Shown in pieces: positions 63,600 through 64,000 of a DNA stretch of 64,000 nt. The stretch comes from Methylomagnum ishizawai (GTDB lineage: Bacteria > Pseudomonadota > Gammaproteobacteria > Methylococcales > Methylococcaceae): positions 4,040,881 to 4,104,880 of the forward strand of contig NZ_FXAM01000001.1 of the NCBI RefSeq assembly GCF_900155475.1, written 5' to 3'. A model generated the notes under the pieces. It saw only the letters and a program-made list of their open reading frames with translations, was not told the DNA's origin and ran no database searches. Every line of letters starts with the position of its first letter. Position 1 is the stretch's first letter. Position numbers and translations under genes: made by a program.

Positions 63600-64000
63600 T
63601 CAGGCACCGAGCAGGCTTTTGACCCTGGCGCTGACCACGGTCATATCGGCCCGGCCCTGCATCTGGGGTTTCAGCACGGCCATCACCTTGCCCATGCCGC
63701 CGACGCCGGTGGCGCCGGTTGCGGCCAGCGCGGCCTGGATCAAGGCGTCGATCTCGGCTTCGGTGAGGGCTTCTGGGAGATAGGCTTGGATCACCGCGAT
63801 CTCGGCGCTTTCAATCGCCGCCAAATCTTCGCGGCTACCCGCTTGGTATTGGACGATGGATTCACGCCGTTGCTTGATCATCTTGTCGAGCAGGGCGACG
63901 ACCTGGGCATCGTCCAGGCTGATGCGCTCGTCCACTTCGCGCTGCTTGATCGCCGCCATGATCAAACGGATCACGCCCAGGCGATCCTTGTCGCCGCCTT
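63600..64000 (-). CDS. yqeY: GatB/YqeY-domain protein (cut by the window edge)
   Basis: The last 133 codons of a YqeY protein. It has DRLGVIRLIMAAIKQREVDER, MIKQRRESIVQYQAGSREDLA and IQAYLPEALTEAEIDALI, matching the GatB C-terminal-like domain. The reading frame continues to the window edge, so the true start (about 15 residues earlier in homologues) is outside. Its function is uncertain, possibly linked to tRNA-dependent amidation. In gammaproteobacteria it is usually between rpsU and dnaG, which suggests rpsU lies just beyond the window. Confidence 0.92.
   Translation of the reverse strand, partial: GGDKDRLGVIRLIMAAIKQREVDERISLDDAQVVALLDKMIKQRRESIVQYQAGSREDLAAIESAEIAVIQAYLPEALTEAEIDALIQAALAATGATGVGGMGKVMAVLKPQMQGRADMTVVSARVKSLLGA

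Overview
The window is high-GC chromosomal DNA from a gammaproteobacterium. The str operon (rpsL-rpsG-fusA), a yqeY-dnaG-rpoD block, ruvC-ruvA-ruvB beside tolQRAB-pal-cpoB, the split ArgA/ArgE arginine enzymes and the FliK/FhlB pair all have gammaproteobacterial form. A sterol-desaturase-family hydroxylase and a membrane pyrophosphatase would suit a methanotroph of the Methylococcaceae, but that placement is an inference from gene content.

Layout. 1-6041: str operon (minus) with its promoter, tRNA-Asn and tRNA-Arg, rnd plus an APH/P-loop kinase, and argA. 6038-13755: argE, a 21-bp-period array, an Fn3 protein, a low-GC RloC-like ATPase (8375-10735), a methyltransferase and a cluster that continues to 15999, encoding a coiled-coil protein, an M23 peptidase and a Fic-like/zeta protein. 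16297-24005: sterol-desaturase homologue, msrQ, carotenoid-biosynthesis homologue, hppA, an HDOD protein, a frameshifted fliK with a C9 tract, and fhlB. 24294-27376: a small low-GC defence-like islet with a frameshifted reverse transcriptase, a SLATT-like membrane protein and a UPF0175/DUF3368 toxin-antitoxin pair. 27385-38328: a minus-strand core block, queC, queE, cpoB, pal, tolB, tolA, tolR, tolQ, ybgC, ruvB, ruvA, ruvC, yebC.

38844-59897 is accessory DNA. It begins with an integrase remnant split by an IS5-type element, an IS4-type remnant, a second truncated IS5 copy that cuts off a vapC toxin gene, and a secreted endonuclease. Next is a very AT-rich three-gene operon (44105-47736): a VirD4-like ATPase without its membrane anchor, a membrane/helical-repeat protein and a short glutamine-synthetase-like ligase. 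I consider this the best candidate for an undescribed system. From 48082 to 59752 lies an element with no virion genes: CI-like repressor, divergent early operon, CII-like regulator, two Bro-N proteins, a primase-helicase broken by an IS1634-family element, small unknown proteins, a DUF4224 protein and a tyrosine integrase. It abuts the 3' end of tRNA-Ile2 and looks like a phage satellite or small integrative element. The window closes with rpoD, dnaG and the start of yqeY.

The core blocks follow expected operons: translation, arginine synthesis, envelope integrity (Tol-Pal), queuosine precursor synthesis, and Holliday-junction resolution. The accessory blocks stand out by AT-rich composition, insertion sequences, frameshifts and truncations.
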